From Chalara sp. BL73 (Eukaryota > Ascomycota > Leotiomycetes > Helotiales): a stretch of DNA of 64,000 nucleotides. This document shows positions 48,292-60,020 of this stretch, in pieces. The notes beneath the pieces were generated by a model, which did not search any database, was not told the origin of the DNA, and saw only the letters and a program-made list of their open reading frames with translations. The stretch covers positions 124,001 to 188,000 of the forward strand of contig CAKJVC010000017.1 of assembly GCA_918026815.1 (NCBI GenBank), in the 5' to 3' direction. The stretch's first letter is position 1; each line of letters starts with the position of its first letter. Position numbers and translations under genes: made by a program.

Positions 48292-49153
48292 CTCCATGCT
48301 ATAATTTAAAGTGCCTCTGTATATTGTGCGCAGCTCTCAATTTCCGATTGTTGTAGGTTTGGTCAACGATTCCGACAGTTGCGTTATTAAACTTTGTAAA
48401 TAGACTAGACCTTTATTGAATTTAAGTGATTTTCATGGCTAGATCCTCCTATGCTAGTAGACTGGGAACCCTATTTCGGGCTGGCCATTCCTTAGATTTT
48501 TACCCTATTTGATTCATAGACCATACAATTAGTCTAGCACACACCATATAGTTTGGCACCATCTCTCTTGCGTAAGAACGTATCTGCCATAATAGAAGCT
48601 TTCGGCCAGCCGTCCTCGTCAGCGCATACTTGGCATTTATCTAGCTATCCCTGTTCATATTCTTCCACACTTTGTATGCTCTCTTCACCATTTTCTCCAC
48701 CGGTCGTTAAGGTTTAAGGCTAAGGTTCAGCTCGGGGGCGATGAGTAATCAACTACATCTGCAATCACAGCAGCCCCGCTTAGAGTAACTACTCCCAATG
48801 GCTCCGCGAGTCATTTTTGTTTAAGTTTAAGGATTAAAAATTACAATATTTCAGAAATTGCGACGTGTGCAAAGCCGCGGCAGTAGTACAAGGAACGGTG
48901 AAAATATTGTACCAGTAAACCTTAATTGCTTTGTAACTACCCGAAATGTATTTTCCGTAGTGGGGAGGCTCAACGCACGTTTTGTCAAACTTCTGACCCT
49001 TGTGGAGAAAATGCTTGTTTTGATATTACTATTTAACGGCACTTTGCAGCTTACAAGTGCCAATTAAGAAGCATATCAAGAGTTGCACTACCTATTGTCA
49101 ATCTACCATCATCCTTTTACTATCATCGACGGCCATTGTCTATTGTGCCCAAA
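48292..49153. other. Intergenic
   Basis: No gene is supported. Overlapping open frames near 48851-49067 on both strands lack family features. Confidence 0.4.
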
Positions 49154-49633
49154 ATGCGTAATCTTAGCTACGCATTTGTAATGCTTGCATTAGCCATCCT
49201 TGAGAGTGTGACGGCTTCTGCTGGGCCTACGAAATTCGCGCCAGAAAACTGCCCTCCTCGTCCCGCCACTGAATGGCTACAAAATCGTATTTTCGAAGAT
49301 TTTCTCCAGAAATTTTACGTCGAAAAGAACGCCACAGCTGCAATACTCGATCATATGTCAGAGCAATATATCCAACATAACCCATATGCCCTCAGTGGAC
49401 GTCAAAATGCCACTGAGTATGTTGGACCAATACTCCAAATCGCAAACTTCACAATTGCCCACCAAGGATACAGTAACAATATCGGCTGGGTGCACACCAA
49501 GATGACGATTCCAGGTGCCCCAATTACTGCTGTCGTAGATATCTTTAGATTCGAGGGAACATGTATCATGGAGCATTGGGATGTGGCTACGCAACTTCCT
49601 GCTGATGCAACAAACCCACTAGCACTGTTTTGA
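49154..49633 (+). CDS. Secreted SnoaL-like protein
   Basis: 159 residues. The ATG at 49154 gives MRNLSYAFVMLALAILESV, a signal peptide ending near TASAG. The mature part reads NRIFEDFLQKFYVEKNATAA, YIQHNPYALSGR (the HNP motif of SnoaL-like folds), and VDIFRFEGTCIMEHWDVATQ (the DIFR...EHWD ending). Together these indicate a SnoaL-like NTF2-fold protein. Such proteins are cyclases, isomerases or of unknown role; a secreted form is common in fungi. It is single-exon and intact, beside a reductase cluster, so a role on a secreted or vesicular metabolite is possible. Confidence 0.82.
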   Translation: MRNLSYAFVMLALAILESVTASAGPTKFAPENCPPRPATEWLQNRIFEDFLQKFYVEKNATAAILDHMSEQYIQHNPYALSGRQNATEYVGPILQIANFTIAHQGYSNNIGWVHTKMTIPGAPITAVVDIFRFEGTCIMEHWDVATQLPADATNPLALF

Positions 49634-50029
49634 TAGGTTGGCTAAAGCATAGCATCATCTGCAAGAGGAATAGAGTTTAGACGGAAATGAGGGAATAGAC
49701 TAGTTAACAAGTAGAGGTGAAGGTCAGAACACTTCTTGTGGGTTGCTTGATAAGGATATTTAAGGCGTCTTTTAGTCTCTGTACATGTTGTAAAATAATA
49801 TTCTCTAGCTGGATAGCCAGCACAGATTTGCTTTGTATTATAATTTGATTGGAATAGATTTGAGATTACGGTTCTCTAACCGAGCATGAAAGATAAACAA
49901 TATCTAAGGTTGGTCTGAATAGAAGTAGTTGTATCGCGTATACAATTGTAATCCCGATAACTAGTATAGCTGAATACTATTCAAGTTGAGCACGAAGCTC
50001 TTATTGGGCTAGACTTAAAGGACTCATTT
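49634..50029. other. Intergenic
   Basis: AT-rich 3' flank of the SnoaL-like gene; nothing is recognised. Confidence 0.4.
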
Positions 50030-52289
50030 ATGCAGTGTCAGGAGTTCAATCGCCTGTTTTCGGCATTCGCAGATGGCAATAAAATTAAGGTAACAGAGAG
50101 ATTAGAAAGCCTTGCTCAAACACACCCAGATACATCTGTATCTGTTTTAGACGCTCTACATGCATATCAAAATCCCTATTTCAGCCGCAGCAACTACAAT
50201 GTTCTAGTTTCGGTGGAGCTTCTTCTGGGTCGCGACGGCGTAGCCATGTCTGAATTTGAATTGCTCAAGCTAACACATTGATGGCGTCTAAAAAATGATA
50301 GGAGTCTGGTGGATTTCCTGCACCTATATGATGTAAATTTTTCGACATCAAAAGAGAAAGGCTGGACTGTGGATCAGCTACCACTAACTATCGAATTTGG
50401 ATATATCTTCAATGCTCTATGTCAGTCCAACATCATCCCGAGTTGAATTCGTTTAAGTTGGATTACCAAGACTTGAAGTGGAAGTGCCTCAGAAAATCGA
50501 TGGAGGTCAAAAATATCAGTTCGATGACCGAGTCCGCCATTTTGCCTTCCAACACAGCCAAGGTAATCGATCTCTCGGACGTCGACTGTCCCTTCCAATA
50601 AAGGAGAACTACCGTTTTTACTGCAATGGTAAATCTTCTATCTATCCGTAAATACCTCTGCCAGAAACTATACTCAGTAGATGCGCTAGTCAAACCATCT
50701 CAGGCAGGATCAGTCACCATGCGTCACTTTCACCCTCTACCCCAATGTTTCGAGAATTGCTCATGGGGGCTTTAAAACTGTAGGTTCTTTCGTCACTTCA
50801 CAAACCATGTTTGATGTTATGTGCAGTCTAGTTATAGAGCCAGAGATCTGCTGTCATATATCGGATCAACATTAAAAATGCATTCTCGATTCAGAGGTCG
50901 CCAACTGGGCTATCACGATATATTACCCGAAGGACTTTAAACACAAGCCAGAATCAAGCAGTCCATGCCGCCCTCTTATACACGCTGACTTGCTTGTAGG
51001 GACTATCGGGAACTGAAAAGACGCACACTATTGTAGAGATTATAAAGCTACTTTAGATTCATCCTAGCGTTACGGGAATTCTTGTGAATTCACATACTCA
51101 CAATGCTGTAAATAGTGTAATAAGGACGTAACTGACAGAAGTAACGAGAGAGCAGCTAAAAGTGACAAGCACGAGAGTAGTTCGTATCTCAACCAGTGTA
51201 AGTCCATCGCCAAACGCGTTATAGTCATGTCTTACCTCTTTAGATACATAAAGTCTCTGGAAATCTGAAGAGATTTACATGCAATACAATGGCCGGGAAG
51301 GAAATTTACCTCAGCTATATCGTGCTTAGAGAAAAGTTCGTGAGCATGTTAAAGAAAGTAAACTGGTTTTCGCAGTTTCTATTGGAGTTGGTTTGGGAAT
51401 TCTTTGCTCAGAGCTTTTTGACATGGTAGTCATCGATGAAACTCCTCAACTAACCGAGCCTGCATTTGTTGTGCTGCTTGTCAAGAGTTGTAAAAGAGTG
51501 ATCCTTGTTGGGGATCACGCTCAACTTAGCGCTACCGTTCAACAGTATGCTATTCTTCAACAAGTTGATGTTTCTTTTTTCGAAAGATTATATAAGCAAA
51601 AGACTCAAAATAAGTTAAATCCAAAACAACAAACTACAACTCGATTGCCATGGCTATATTAAATACCCAGTACCGTCTCCACGAGCCTATTTGCACGTTT
51701 AGTTTTAATCAGTCTTATGAACCCATCAATACTAAAGACCTCGACATTTGAAAATTAAGAGAGACGTATTTTCAGAAGTTCAACTTGGCGACTTTAGGGA
51801 GCGGCACAGCAACGAATTGATCCTTCAACAAGTCTGCCACAAGCGCGCTATCTCGTGTGCTGGGTACTGTCGGTTGTGTACAGAGCAGAGCGCAGATTTT
51901 GTAGCACATTGTGACTTGCCTTTCGTTACTTTTTGACGGCTGTCCAAAATCATCAGATATCGAACACTCAGCAGGTGAAGGCTATAGAAACTTCGATAAA
52001 GGAAGAATTTCGAGCTGTTGGCTAGACCTGATCGGAAGTTACGTTCCAAGGTAGGAAAGCAGATATTATCGGGCTCGTGACCGTTCAGTGTAACGCTCAC
52101 AAGGTGATTGGGTTTTTAAAGGATCTCCGAGGAATGAATGTTGCGTTAACCGTGGCAGCAGAGCTGGAGCGGTTATCATTGGGAATCGCGCAACACTTAC
52201 GATGGGGGCTACAAATCTTACAAGCACGGCTGTATGGCAACGGTTCTTAGCCGACCTGATAGAGGTTGATATAACACGAAGCATAATCT
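50030..52289 (+). pseudogene. Superfamily 1 helicase (UPF1/NFX1-type) pseudogene
   Basis: Decayed RNA/DNA helicase. A possible N-terminal part opens at 50030 and stops at 50281. The P-loop lies near 51000-51023 and reads GLSGTEKTHTIVEIIKLL, where the family has GPPGTGKT. The second Gly of GxGK is Glu through a GGA-to-GAA change. The Walker B area at 51420 reads VVIDETPQLTEPAFVVLLVK, followed by KRVILVGDHAQLSATVQQ. Then come LNTQYRLHEPICTFS, NTQQVKAIE and RKADIIGLVTVQCN. Near 52120-52160 the usual NVALTRARAG motif is split by a shift, so that NVALT and RAGAVIIGNRATLTMG lie in different frames. Multiple stops and shifts make it inactive. It interrupts the oxidoreductase group. Confidence 0.78.
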
Positions 52290-54639
52290 GAATAAGGTCG
52301 GGTAATCGCTTTATTTAAGGTGCCGGAGAGTTCGATCGTAAGGGTCATCCAGTATTTGTTCCCACATCGCTTGTAAGTATTATTATTAGTAAATCCATTA
52401 GTTGTTAACTGACAGGTTTGCGCTCCGACATTTCGGACTTAATGAGTTACGCAATTGAGTTTAAAATATGTTTTCTTCCGTGCCTTTTGACAAGATGCCC
52501 AGGTAAAGCATATGCACGAAATATTTCAAAGACCTATTAAGGTTTTCAGGTGGCCAGGCAATGACCCTTAGAGGATATACTAGCAGAACATTGTCGCTTC
52601 ACTTAGCTGCCACTTATTTTGTTCAGTCAATTGGGAAATTGATCAAGAAGCCTTTAAATTATGAACCTCCAGCAACTGGCATTTAATATTATCAACATAT
52701 ATGATAAATGAAGGATTTGTAGAAGGAAGGATCTTCCAAGCACGTATGGATTTATCTGTTAACTACATCTAAGCCAGAGGTACAGCGCAACGGGCCGCAT
52801 GACTTCATATTATCTAGTCTATGACATCACCCAGCGAGCTCAGACTCGGGATAATCGATGATAGAACCAAATTACTAGCTTTGGCTGGCAGAGGTCTCGT
52901 ACGAACTTTGCCACTAGAATGCTTTTGGCCCCTAAGAATCTCGCCGTGCAGCACTATCCTATAAGAAGGGGGTGAGAGCAATGATATGCGCATCGGATAT
53001 TCTTAATAAAATTGAGCTTGCATTAAGACCCCAATACTCGGGAGCTTGCCTGGCTTGTCTGGGTCCCTCAGTGGCATAAAGAACCATTCTCAAGGTTCTT
53101 GGAAGACGGAGTGATTTCATGTTTTCTCGAGATATGCCCCCCCTGATCCCAGGCGTTCTGCTCAACACGGTCGGCACTGTTTCTAGTCAGCTGCCTTTCC
53201 ACTCCTCTCCTATCTTGCCCAGGAATTATCCACTCGGTTAGAGTCACACCAAGGGGACACCATCCTGTCCGTCTGTCTCCAATCCGTCTGCTATGCTGCC
53301 GAGAAGTCCGAATGCCTCATTTACGGTACGCCACTATTCTGTGCCGCTAAGCCAATCCCGTCTATACGAGCAGCCAAAGACCAATTTGGCACAGTGAAAT
53401 ACAGTACAGGACAAGCAAAGTGATTTGCATGTTTTTATGGGATGTACCGCCAAATTACGGGGGGATGGGGCGAAGCGCACTTGTCATGCACGACAGTTTC
53501 CAAGAAAGGGGGAAGGGAACAATACAAGCACCCGCACTCCCTCTAAACCATTTTCTGCCACCAATCATTGAGGCTTCTGTAGAGCACAGACTCATAAGAT
53601 TCGATAGAAAGCTTAGAATTTCGACTCACCGCCTACAACAAGCATTAGGGAGAGGGGCGTAGAATAACAGAGGGAGGTGGCGGAGGGTGTCATCTCCCGA
53701 AGTAAGAACGTGGGACGGAAAGAGGGAGTTCGTCTGAAGCAAACACTACTGACTCTGCCACTCTTGGCGGATATCAGACACGGTTTGGGTGTCGGACGAT
53801 CTGCGCCAAAATGTTTCATGAAAGCTTGTCGTTCGCTTAGATGCCTGTAATGCTTGGCAAAATCAACTACCGACTGTAGCAGCTTACTTTACAATACTCT
53901 GTGCTTGTTCGAGCCAGTACGACCTACGGCGTAGCTTAAAACATTTAGCTGCCTAGTGTCGCATCAGCCTATGAATCGCATCTTTGCTATTGCTCGTATT
54001 ACTACTTTCGGTTCAGCGAGTAAGTTGGCAGCCGGCATGTCAAAGAACCGTTGCTGCTAAGTTTCAACTACCCGCGGCTATCCGCCCCAGTAGGCTGTTC
54101 CGTTTAGATTTTAAATCTGTTGGGTTGGGTCGAAAAGTCTTAACCTAACTCATTGGGTGATGGGGAACTCATTAGATCGCCAAGACTTGTAAGAGCCTCA
54201 CAAAATATGAGGCAACTAGCCTTTTAACCTATTGCGTAGTCTAAATTGCCCAAAATGTAGGAGTTCAATCTGAGACAGCTTTCCCAAGCCTTGGCAAATC
54301 AATGGGACTGGCATTTCGACTTATACGTTTGGGTCCTAGAGATCACGAGAACTCAGCTAGACTCATGTGTTGGATTCGAAGGCCGAAAACTCGACCACCC
54401 ATAAGGCTCTATCCGCAGTCTAGTTTCAATCGGTGCGTGTCGCATTAACCATAGAACCTCGATTATTTCCAAGCCGCTAAAGAAAGGTGAGATTTAAAGC
54501 TCGAGATGGACTGTCAAGGCGTGCTGGTCCAGATATCATGCTGGCATTCTAATAGTATATATACATACAGCTACCAACCTCAAGAGGTCACTCAATCACA
54601 TCACTCACCACCAGCATTCACCAAAGCTACTCATTCACT
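52290..54639. other. Gene-free stretch
   Basis: About 2.3 kb without an assignable gene. Short frames near 53180-53330 (+) and 52959-53177 (-) have coding-like composition but no recognised family. Part may be decayed coding DNA. Confidence 0.4.
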
Positions 54640-56911
54640 ATGTTTACGTCATTCCTTTTACCTCTCGGCATTTTTGCCTCGTTGGCTCAGAGTCATCCTA
54701 CATTCGCTATTCCCGCACAACTTAAACGCGACCTTGAAATTCATAGAAGAACCCTATCATCTACTTCAGTCGTTATTCCTCCGAGCGGATGGGGCTGTTC
54801 TGATTCTCAAATCGCTCAACTTACACAGGCTATAACAGATGCCAAAGAGCTTGCTACCGCAGCTTCGCGAGCGTTAGGAGTAACTAGGGCAGAAAGATCA
54901 ATAGCATACCAATTTTGGTTCGGGAGATGTGCGTTTCCGTTAGCTGTTAAACAACCTATGCGCTGACTCTTCTTAATGATAGCTAATGCCAACGCTGCTA
55001 CAAGAAACGCTATTAAAACAAACAATTATGATGCGCTGCTCGCAGATCTTGTTCCGCCAACAGACACAGTTTCTGTAGTAACATCAACTAGTTTCGATCC
55101 TACAGGGTATACCTTTGCATGTCCATCTTCAACAACCATCTGCGCAACTCCTGACAGTTATGCTTTCACATATGAGAATGGAGCCAATGGCATCGCTGGA
55201 AATATTGTTGGCCTATGTCCCGGATTCTTTCAACTTGCAAGTCAGGCGCAAATGATTACGAATTTTAATAGAGATGTCTTCACCCCTTCGCAAGGTTTTG
55301 CTATTTTGCATGAAGTGCAACATACTACAGCCATTGTTGGTGCAGCAAGGAGGTGTAGTGATCAGAACGATGCTACTGGGGCCGGATGTTACTCAAGCCA
55401 GTGGTACGTCTAGCAATCACTTTTCAGAAATTAGTTCTTAACTTAGGGTTAGCTGTTCATCTCTGCCCGATTCAAGGAAGATCCTGAATGCCCAAAACAT
55501 GGCATTCTTTGCGGCCCAAATCCTAGCTGACCCGTCTTCTGGCTCCCCTACTTCAAATGACGCATGTGTCATCCAGAAGCGATCGAAGGTTTTCGGCGCA
55601 CCTACAGATCTGTACGAGAGAGAAAGGGCGGTAGAATTGTTAAAGAGACAGGCGCAGTCAAGCAGAGAACTGCCTCTACCATCTACTTCGTCATCATTGT
55701 CTAGAACAAGCTCTGCTTCAACCTTGCGAACATCACCTACCTCCAGGCCAGCAAACACATTGAGGTCCAGCCGTATAACATCAAGCAGTTCTACAGCTCA
55801 GCTGCCAACCTCTGCCCGAGAACCAACTACCCCAGTGTCTTCAACGCTAGAGTCTTCCCTATCGTCAACAAGGTCAACATCAAGCTCCCAAGCTACTACG
55901 CCAGTGTCTTCAACGCTGGAATCTTCGCTATCGTCAACAAGGTCAACATCAAGCTCCCAGGCTCCACCCTCATCAGCACCACCAGTTCTGCCAACATCCA
56001 GCACAACAGACTCCCCTCCGGCGACGATCACATCACCCCCGCTGAGGCAGCCGTCAAGTACATCTACAAGAGCTTCAACTTCTACAGACCCAGGTGTCAA
56101 CCCACCACCAGTCGTTCCGGTTCCACCGCCCGCAGTCCCGCCTCCGGCCCCAGTCCCAGCCCCAGTCCCTCCACCAGGAAATGGTGGTGGCAACAACGGC
56201 GGGACTCAAAACCCAACGACTCCAACGACATCCAGCAACCCTACTACAACAAGAACAACAAGTTCTAGTTTATCCTCTAGTGAACCTACAGCATCTTGTA
56301 CATCGTCAGGACAGTTTCCTACTGGAACTGTAAGACCTACGGGAGTGGAAGGATTGACGGATGCTCAAGTAACTGAGATTTTGAATCAAGATGCTTCCCT
56401 GGCGGCTTCAGCTACCAATACTGTCCCTCTGGTGTCTTCGGCTACCGCTACAGCTACGGCCAATACGGGCCCTTCAGAAACGGCTACCGCTACTGCGACT
56501 CAAGACGCTTCTGGGACGGCTACCGTTGCTCCATCGCCAACTAGCACTAGTACTCCCGCAAATATTGTCAGCTCGGACATCTTGTGTGAAATCGGTAATT
56601 TAGATATATGTGATGCTAGTAGTGATGGATTGAAGCGCTGCTTAGCTCTGTAAGTTCTCAGCCATGGCCGTTTCCATACCTGCAAGAGTCTAACTTTTAT
56701 CTTAGAAATAGCCCACCCTCAGACATTTGTCTCGCTACGTGCGACGCTGGGTCATCATGTCCAACCTCATGTACGGCGCAAGGATTTAGTTTTGGCTTAT
56801 GCTCGAATGGGTAGGTTTGCAATTTCTTAGCGAGAAATCAACGAACGCTAATTCCCTACCAGAAACAGTCCGTGTGTTTGCACAAATGTCGATTCTACCC
56901 AGGGGCAGTGA
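54640..56911 (+). CDS. Secreted HExxH metalloprotease-like protein with Ser/Thr/Pro-rich linker
   Basis: Signal peptide MFTSFLLPLGIFASLAQSHP from the ATG at 54640, then a domain like deuterolysin/lysine-specific (M35-type) peptidases. GWGCSDSQIAQLTQAITDAK, AYQFWFG (joined across a short intron ending near 54980), CPGFFQL and FAILHEVQHTTAIVG with the zinc motif HEVQH can be seen. A third ligand Asp is not obvious. After an intron, ILNAQNMAFFAAQILADP closes the domain. A long Ser/Thr/Pro-rich segment follows (residues about 260-480, two tandem 23-residue units, a Pro-rich run), and then two small Cys-containing exons ending NVDSTQGQ at 56911. This suggests an extracellular or wall-attached protein. 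The exon junctions at 56651 and 56810 are supported by GTAAGT and GTAGGT donors. No GPI signal is seen. Confidence 0.78.
55826..55963. repeat. Tandem 69-bp coding repeat
   Basis: Two adjacent 69-bp units (55826-55894 and 55895-55963) differ at only a few bases and encode the same 23-residue Ser/Thr-rich unit (beginning TTPVSSTLESSL). They lie in the linker of the metalloprotease-like gene. Repeats of this kind vary in copy number between strains. Confidence 0.85.
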
Positions 56912-58005
56912 AGTTTGTGATATATTCACCAACCAATATAACCTTGATTTGGGTATATATATTAAGCCTTTGTAATCACACTGATGTTGATTATTGCTAG
57001 TAAAATGCGTGTAAACGCTGGTTGGTTTTGTTTGGTTTTCTTTTTTTGCCCGCGTTCCTGTTTGGATTTATATTGTATACTGCTGGAAAGTAAAGAAGGT
57101 ATAAACAGAATTAAAATATGTTGATATGGATCCAGATTTCTCTGATGCTACACTCTTTCCGTAGGTTTAATAATGATGTTAAATTAGAAGATTGTGTTGA
57201 ACACGGTGCATTCTTACGTTAGCCATGATGCTTCGAGATAGGCTAAACATTAAAGCTTATGCTGAAGTGGTTTAGCCTAGGATTGCTGGGCAATAAAGCC
57301 AGTTCTGGTCGAAGAGGCTCATAAGGATAGTCTAGTCTCAATATGGCCGTTACTCTGTGCTCTGGTGACGCCAAACGATCAAAGAACCCTATCTAGCGTC
57401 ATTGAATTGAAACATTACCAACTTGCGGAGTTTTTCCTTAGTAGGTAGATGAATGCTGGTTACTTTGGATTTTCCAATATTGATAGTATAATAACGATTA
57501 TCATACAAGTAAAGCTTACTGAAAATGTGCCATTAGTCATTCATTCTCTCTTTCGTAAAAAACTTGACTAGCACAAAGAATCTTTAAAATGCCGTAGTTT
57601 AAACATTATACGAAAGTAATTGCAGGTGGGAGGTTTATGTAAGACCACACCCCGGGTTGCTAATTAATTGTTAATTTTTATCTACCAGCAGTTGAAGTTA
57701 AGCGTATTTGCTTGGGTTGCGAATTAACAAAACAAACATATCATCACTTCTCTCAACTAGCTTTTAATGTTTTATTTAACCTACTCACAACAGTATCAGC
57801 AAAATTACGAAGCGGCAGTGCGAATGTATTTCAATTAGCGACGAAGCGGTGGTCCAAGTATTGTATATGACATCCACTTTAGCACTGAACGGTGCATCTA
57901 CTGCAGTACCGAGTTCGGTTAAAGTACCTTGGTGAAACTGCCTTACAACTAGCAAAACTTCCACGATGCAAACATGCCAACAGTAGAGAGGATAAAAGCC
58001 ATTTT
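56912..58005. other. Intergenic
   Basis: 3' ends of two convergent genes; no gene is supported. An open frame on - at 57785-58159 overlaps the MDR C-terminus in another frame and is considered a shadow. Confidence 0.4.
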
Positions 58006-59265
58006 TTATTCCAATTTCACAATCAGCTTTTGCCCCGAAATTTGTTTTTGTTTCAGCATATTCAACCCTTTTAGGACACCCTGATACCTGCTTGTGAGAG
58101 CCTTCACTGGATGCGTCTTCAACTTTCTTGAATCTAATAACTCCTGTACTTCCTTGCACCAGGCAATACCAAACATGCGGCTCTCAGGATCTGCATCTCT
58201 TTCATATCCATAGTTCAATGCGACTCTCTTACCAAACATCGACATTCCCATTATCAGTTGAGGCTTGACAACTTTCCGCGTACATTGCTCTTCATTATAT
58301 GCTTCTAGAGCACAGTACTCCCCTCCCACGCGTCCCATTGCAGCGTAGCAAAGCTGTGTCGTTCGCGCTTCCGCCATCGGATCGATAATGTATGTAAGAC
58401 TATTCTTGGTATACGCGCGAATGTCTTTAGCACATGTCGGCGAGTGATAATCAAACATCTTGACTGCCCCAAATGACTTGACGAGATCAAAATTCTTGGT
58501 GGAACAGACGCCAATGGGTTTGTGTCCGAATCTATTATAAGTAAAAGTTAACGCGAGTCCTCGTAGTTACTGTAATACATTGGTATTGAACGAAAACAGG
58601 AATGTTGACCATAAAAATTCAAAACTTGATTCTGAAATTACTCGACACGTAAGAAAATGTGGGTAATAGAGAGACCTAGTAAAGGCTAACAGTTTTAATA
58701 GTTGCGTTGCGGGTGTTCCTATAGAGGTGCTCGCTGCATACACCAAGACCTCCTTCGACTCAGCTGCGCTTGCAGGGCTCTTGAAACTTCCAGGAAGATT
58801 CAAGCTCTTCCTCAACACTAACCCCATGGTGAGGAAAGCCACACCACTTCCTCCTGCGGCAGCTTCCTCAAACCCCATATAAGGAGGAATAGAGAAAGCA
58901 AATAGGGCATCAACCAAGACGTAATCTGAAAAGGTACCTATTGACTTGTCGATTGGGTTAGCCCCGTGCACAGCTCCGCACACTCTGTCTCCTAGCTCAA
59001 AACGACCGGTCTTGGATGTATCACTCCCGAGAGCAACGACAGTTCCTGAAAAGTCGCAACCACCAACACAGCCTAGAGTTGGAAATCGCTCTGGCATCTT
59101 CCAGTCGCACGGGTTCAGCCCGACGTAGGAGACTTTGACAAGGAAGTGGTCAGGGCGGATTTCTGGGATCGAAACATCGTGTTGTATTGTAAGCACGCCA
59201 TTTTCACCCTGAACAATTGCGGTTTGAACAGATGGGAGAGAATTTGTGAGGCGAGCAGGAGCCAT
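58006..59265 (-). CDS. Second MDR enoyl-reductase-like protein (LovC-type)
   Basis: About 366 residues from two exons (59265-58691 and 58531-58006) joined in frame over a 159-nt intron. The start ATG at 59265 (MAPARLTNSLPSVQTAIVQG) is preferred to the upstream in-frame codon. Motifs are FLVKVSYVGLNPCDWKMPER, GCDFSGTVVALGSD, GRFELGDRVCGAVHGANP, the cofactor loop EVLVYAASTSIGTPATQLLK, LVKSFGAVKMFDYHSP and a C-terminal KQKQISGQKLIVKLE. These match trans-acting enoyl reductases and toxD-like proteins. It is paralogous in family, but clearly divergent, to the gene at 47215. The intron is longer than its neighbours', so a small exon inside it cannot be excluded. Confidence 0.82.
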
Positions 59266-59852
59266 GATTGTGAGAAAGAGCAACAACTTTGAGATTAGTA
59301 TTCTTTACTTTCCGCCTTAAATATTGCTTCGGCTTCCGTAGCAAATCTTAGGCTCGGGGTTGGATGATCAGTCAGCTCTTGAAGAGATGGTCGAAGCGTC
59401 CTAGTTTGTTGCTAGAATATTGAAATGTTTCAGCATAGGAACTAAAGATCGATTATATTTGAGAATTTAATAATAAGGAACTCAGAAAAGTCTGGGGGAA
59501 GCATGGTTATCATCTATTTGCTGGTAGTAAATCAGGCCCATAGTCCAATTACTGAATTCTGAACTGTCCGCCGAACTGCCTTATCCTCAGTCCTTCGCCT
59601 ACAACGTCCGTTGCGGCACGTCATATATTCGGGGACCGTTACGTTTCCAGTCACCAAGCTATTTTCCAACAGCAAAAGAGCACCAGCCAAAGAAACACCT
59701 GAAGATCCTTTGCAATAAAACGAGAAAGTAACCAACGATCAGCCCTCGTACCTCCTGCTACTTCATTAGCTACGCCGATACGCTGGATGTGGAAAAGCCT
59801 GACTCAAGCTTTATAACGATCGCCTACCAGTAGATGGATAGAGGTTTAACGC
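59266..59852. other. Intergenic
   Basis: Upstream of the MDR gene; a 67-codon frame on - at 59532-59735 is not supported by any feature. Confidence 0.4.
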
Positions 59853-60020
59853 TTAAGAAGATGCTTCGACATCTGGATTGGCGTCAGCGCTTCGGCCGGC
59901 AACATAGCCTTTGCCCCCGAAGTCAGCCATGGAATAGCTGGGTTTTCCGAATAAACCGGGGGTTGGGGCTGCAGCTACAAGAGATGCGGAGAGAGTAAAG
60001 AGAAGTGCGAAGAACTTCAT
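59853..60020 (-). CDS. Small secreted peptide precursor (55 aa)
   Basis: From the ATG at 60020 the frame encodes MKFFALLFTLSASLVAAAPT, a clear signal peptide cut near AAA/PTPG, and a mature part of about 37 residues (PGLFGKPSYSMADFGGKGYV, then an acidic tail ending NPDVEASS). There are no cysteines, so it is not a typical disulphide-rich effector. There are two Tyr and no obvious dibasic Kex2 repeats. The longer open frame upstream is ignored because the signal peptide defines the start. It sits 1.2 kb from, and divergent to, the UstYa-like gene, which makes it a possible ribosomal-peptide precursor. A small secreted signalling or surface peptide is the alternative. Confidence 0.65.
   Translation of the reverse strand: MKFFALLFTLSASLVAAAPTPGLFGKPSYSMADFGGKGYVAGRSADANPDVEASS

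Noticed and set aside
55798..56196. Gly/Val-rich frame on the minus strand
   Set aside because: Antisense shadow of the Pro/Ser/Thr-rich linker of the metalloprotease-like gene.
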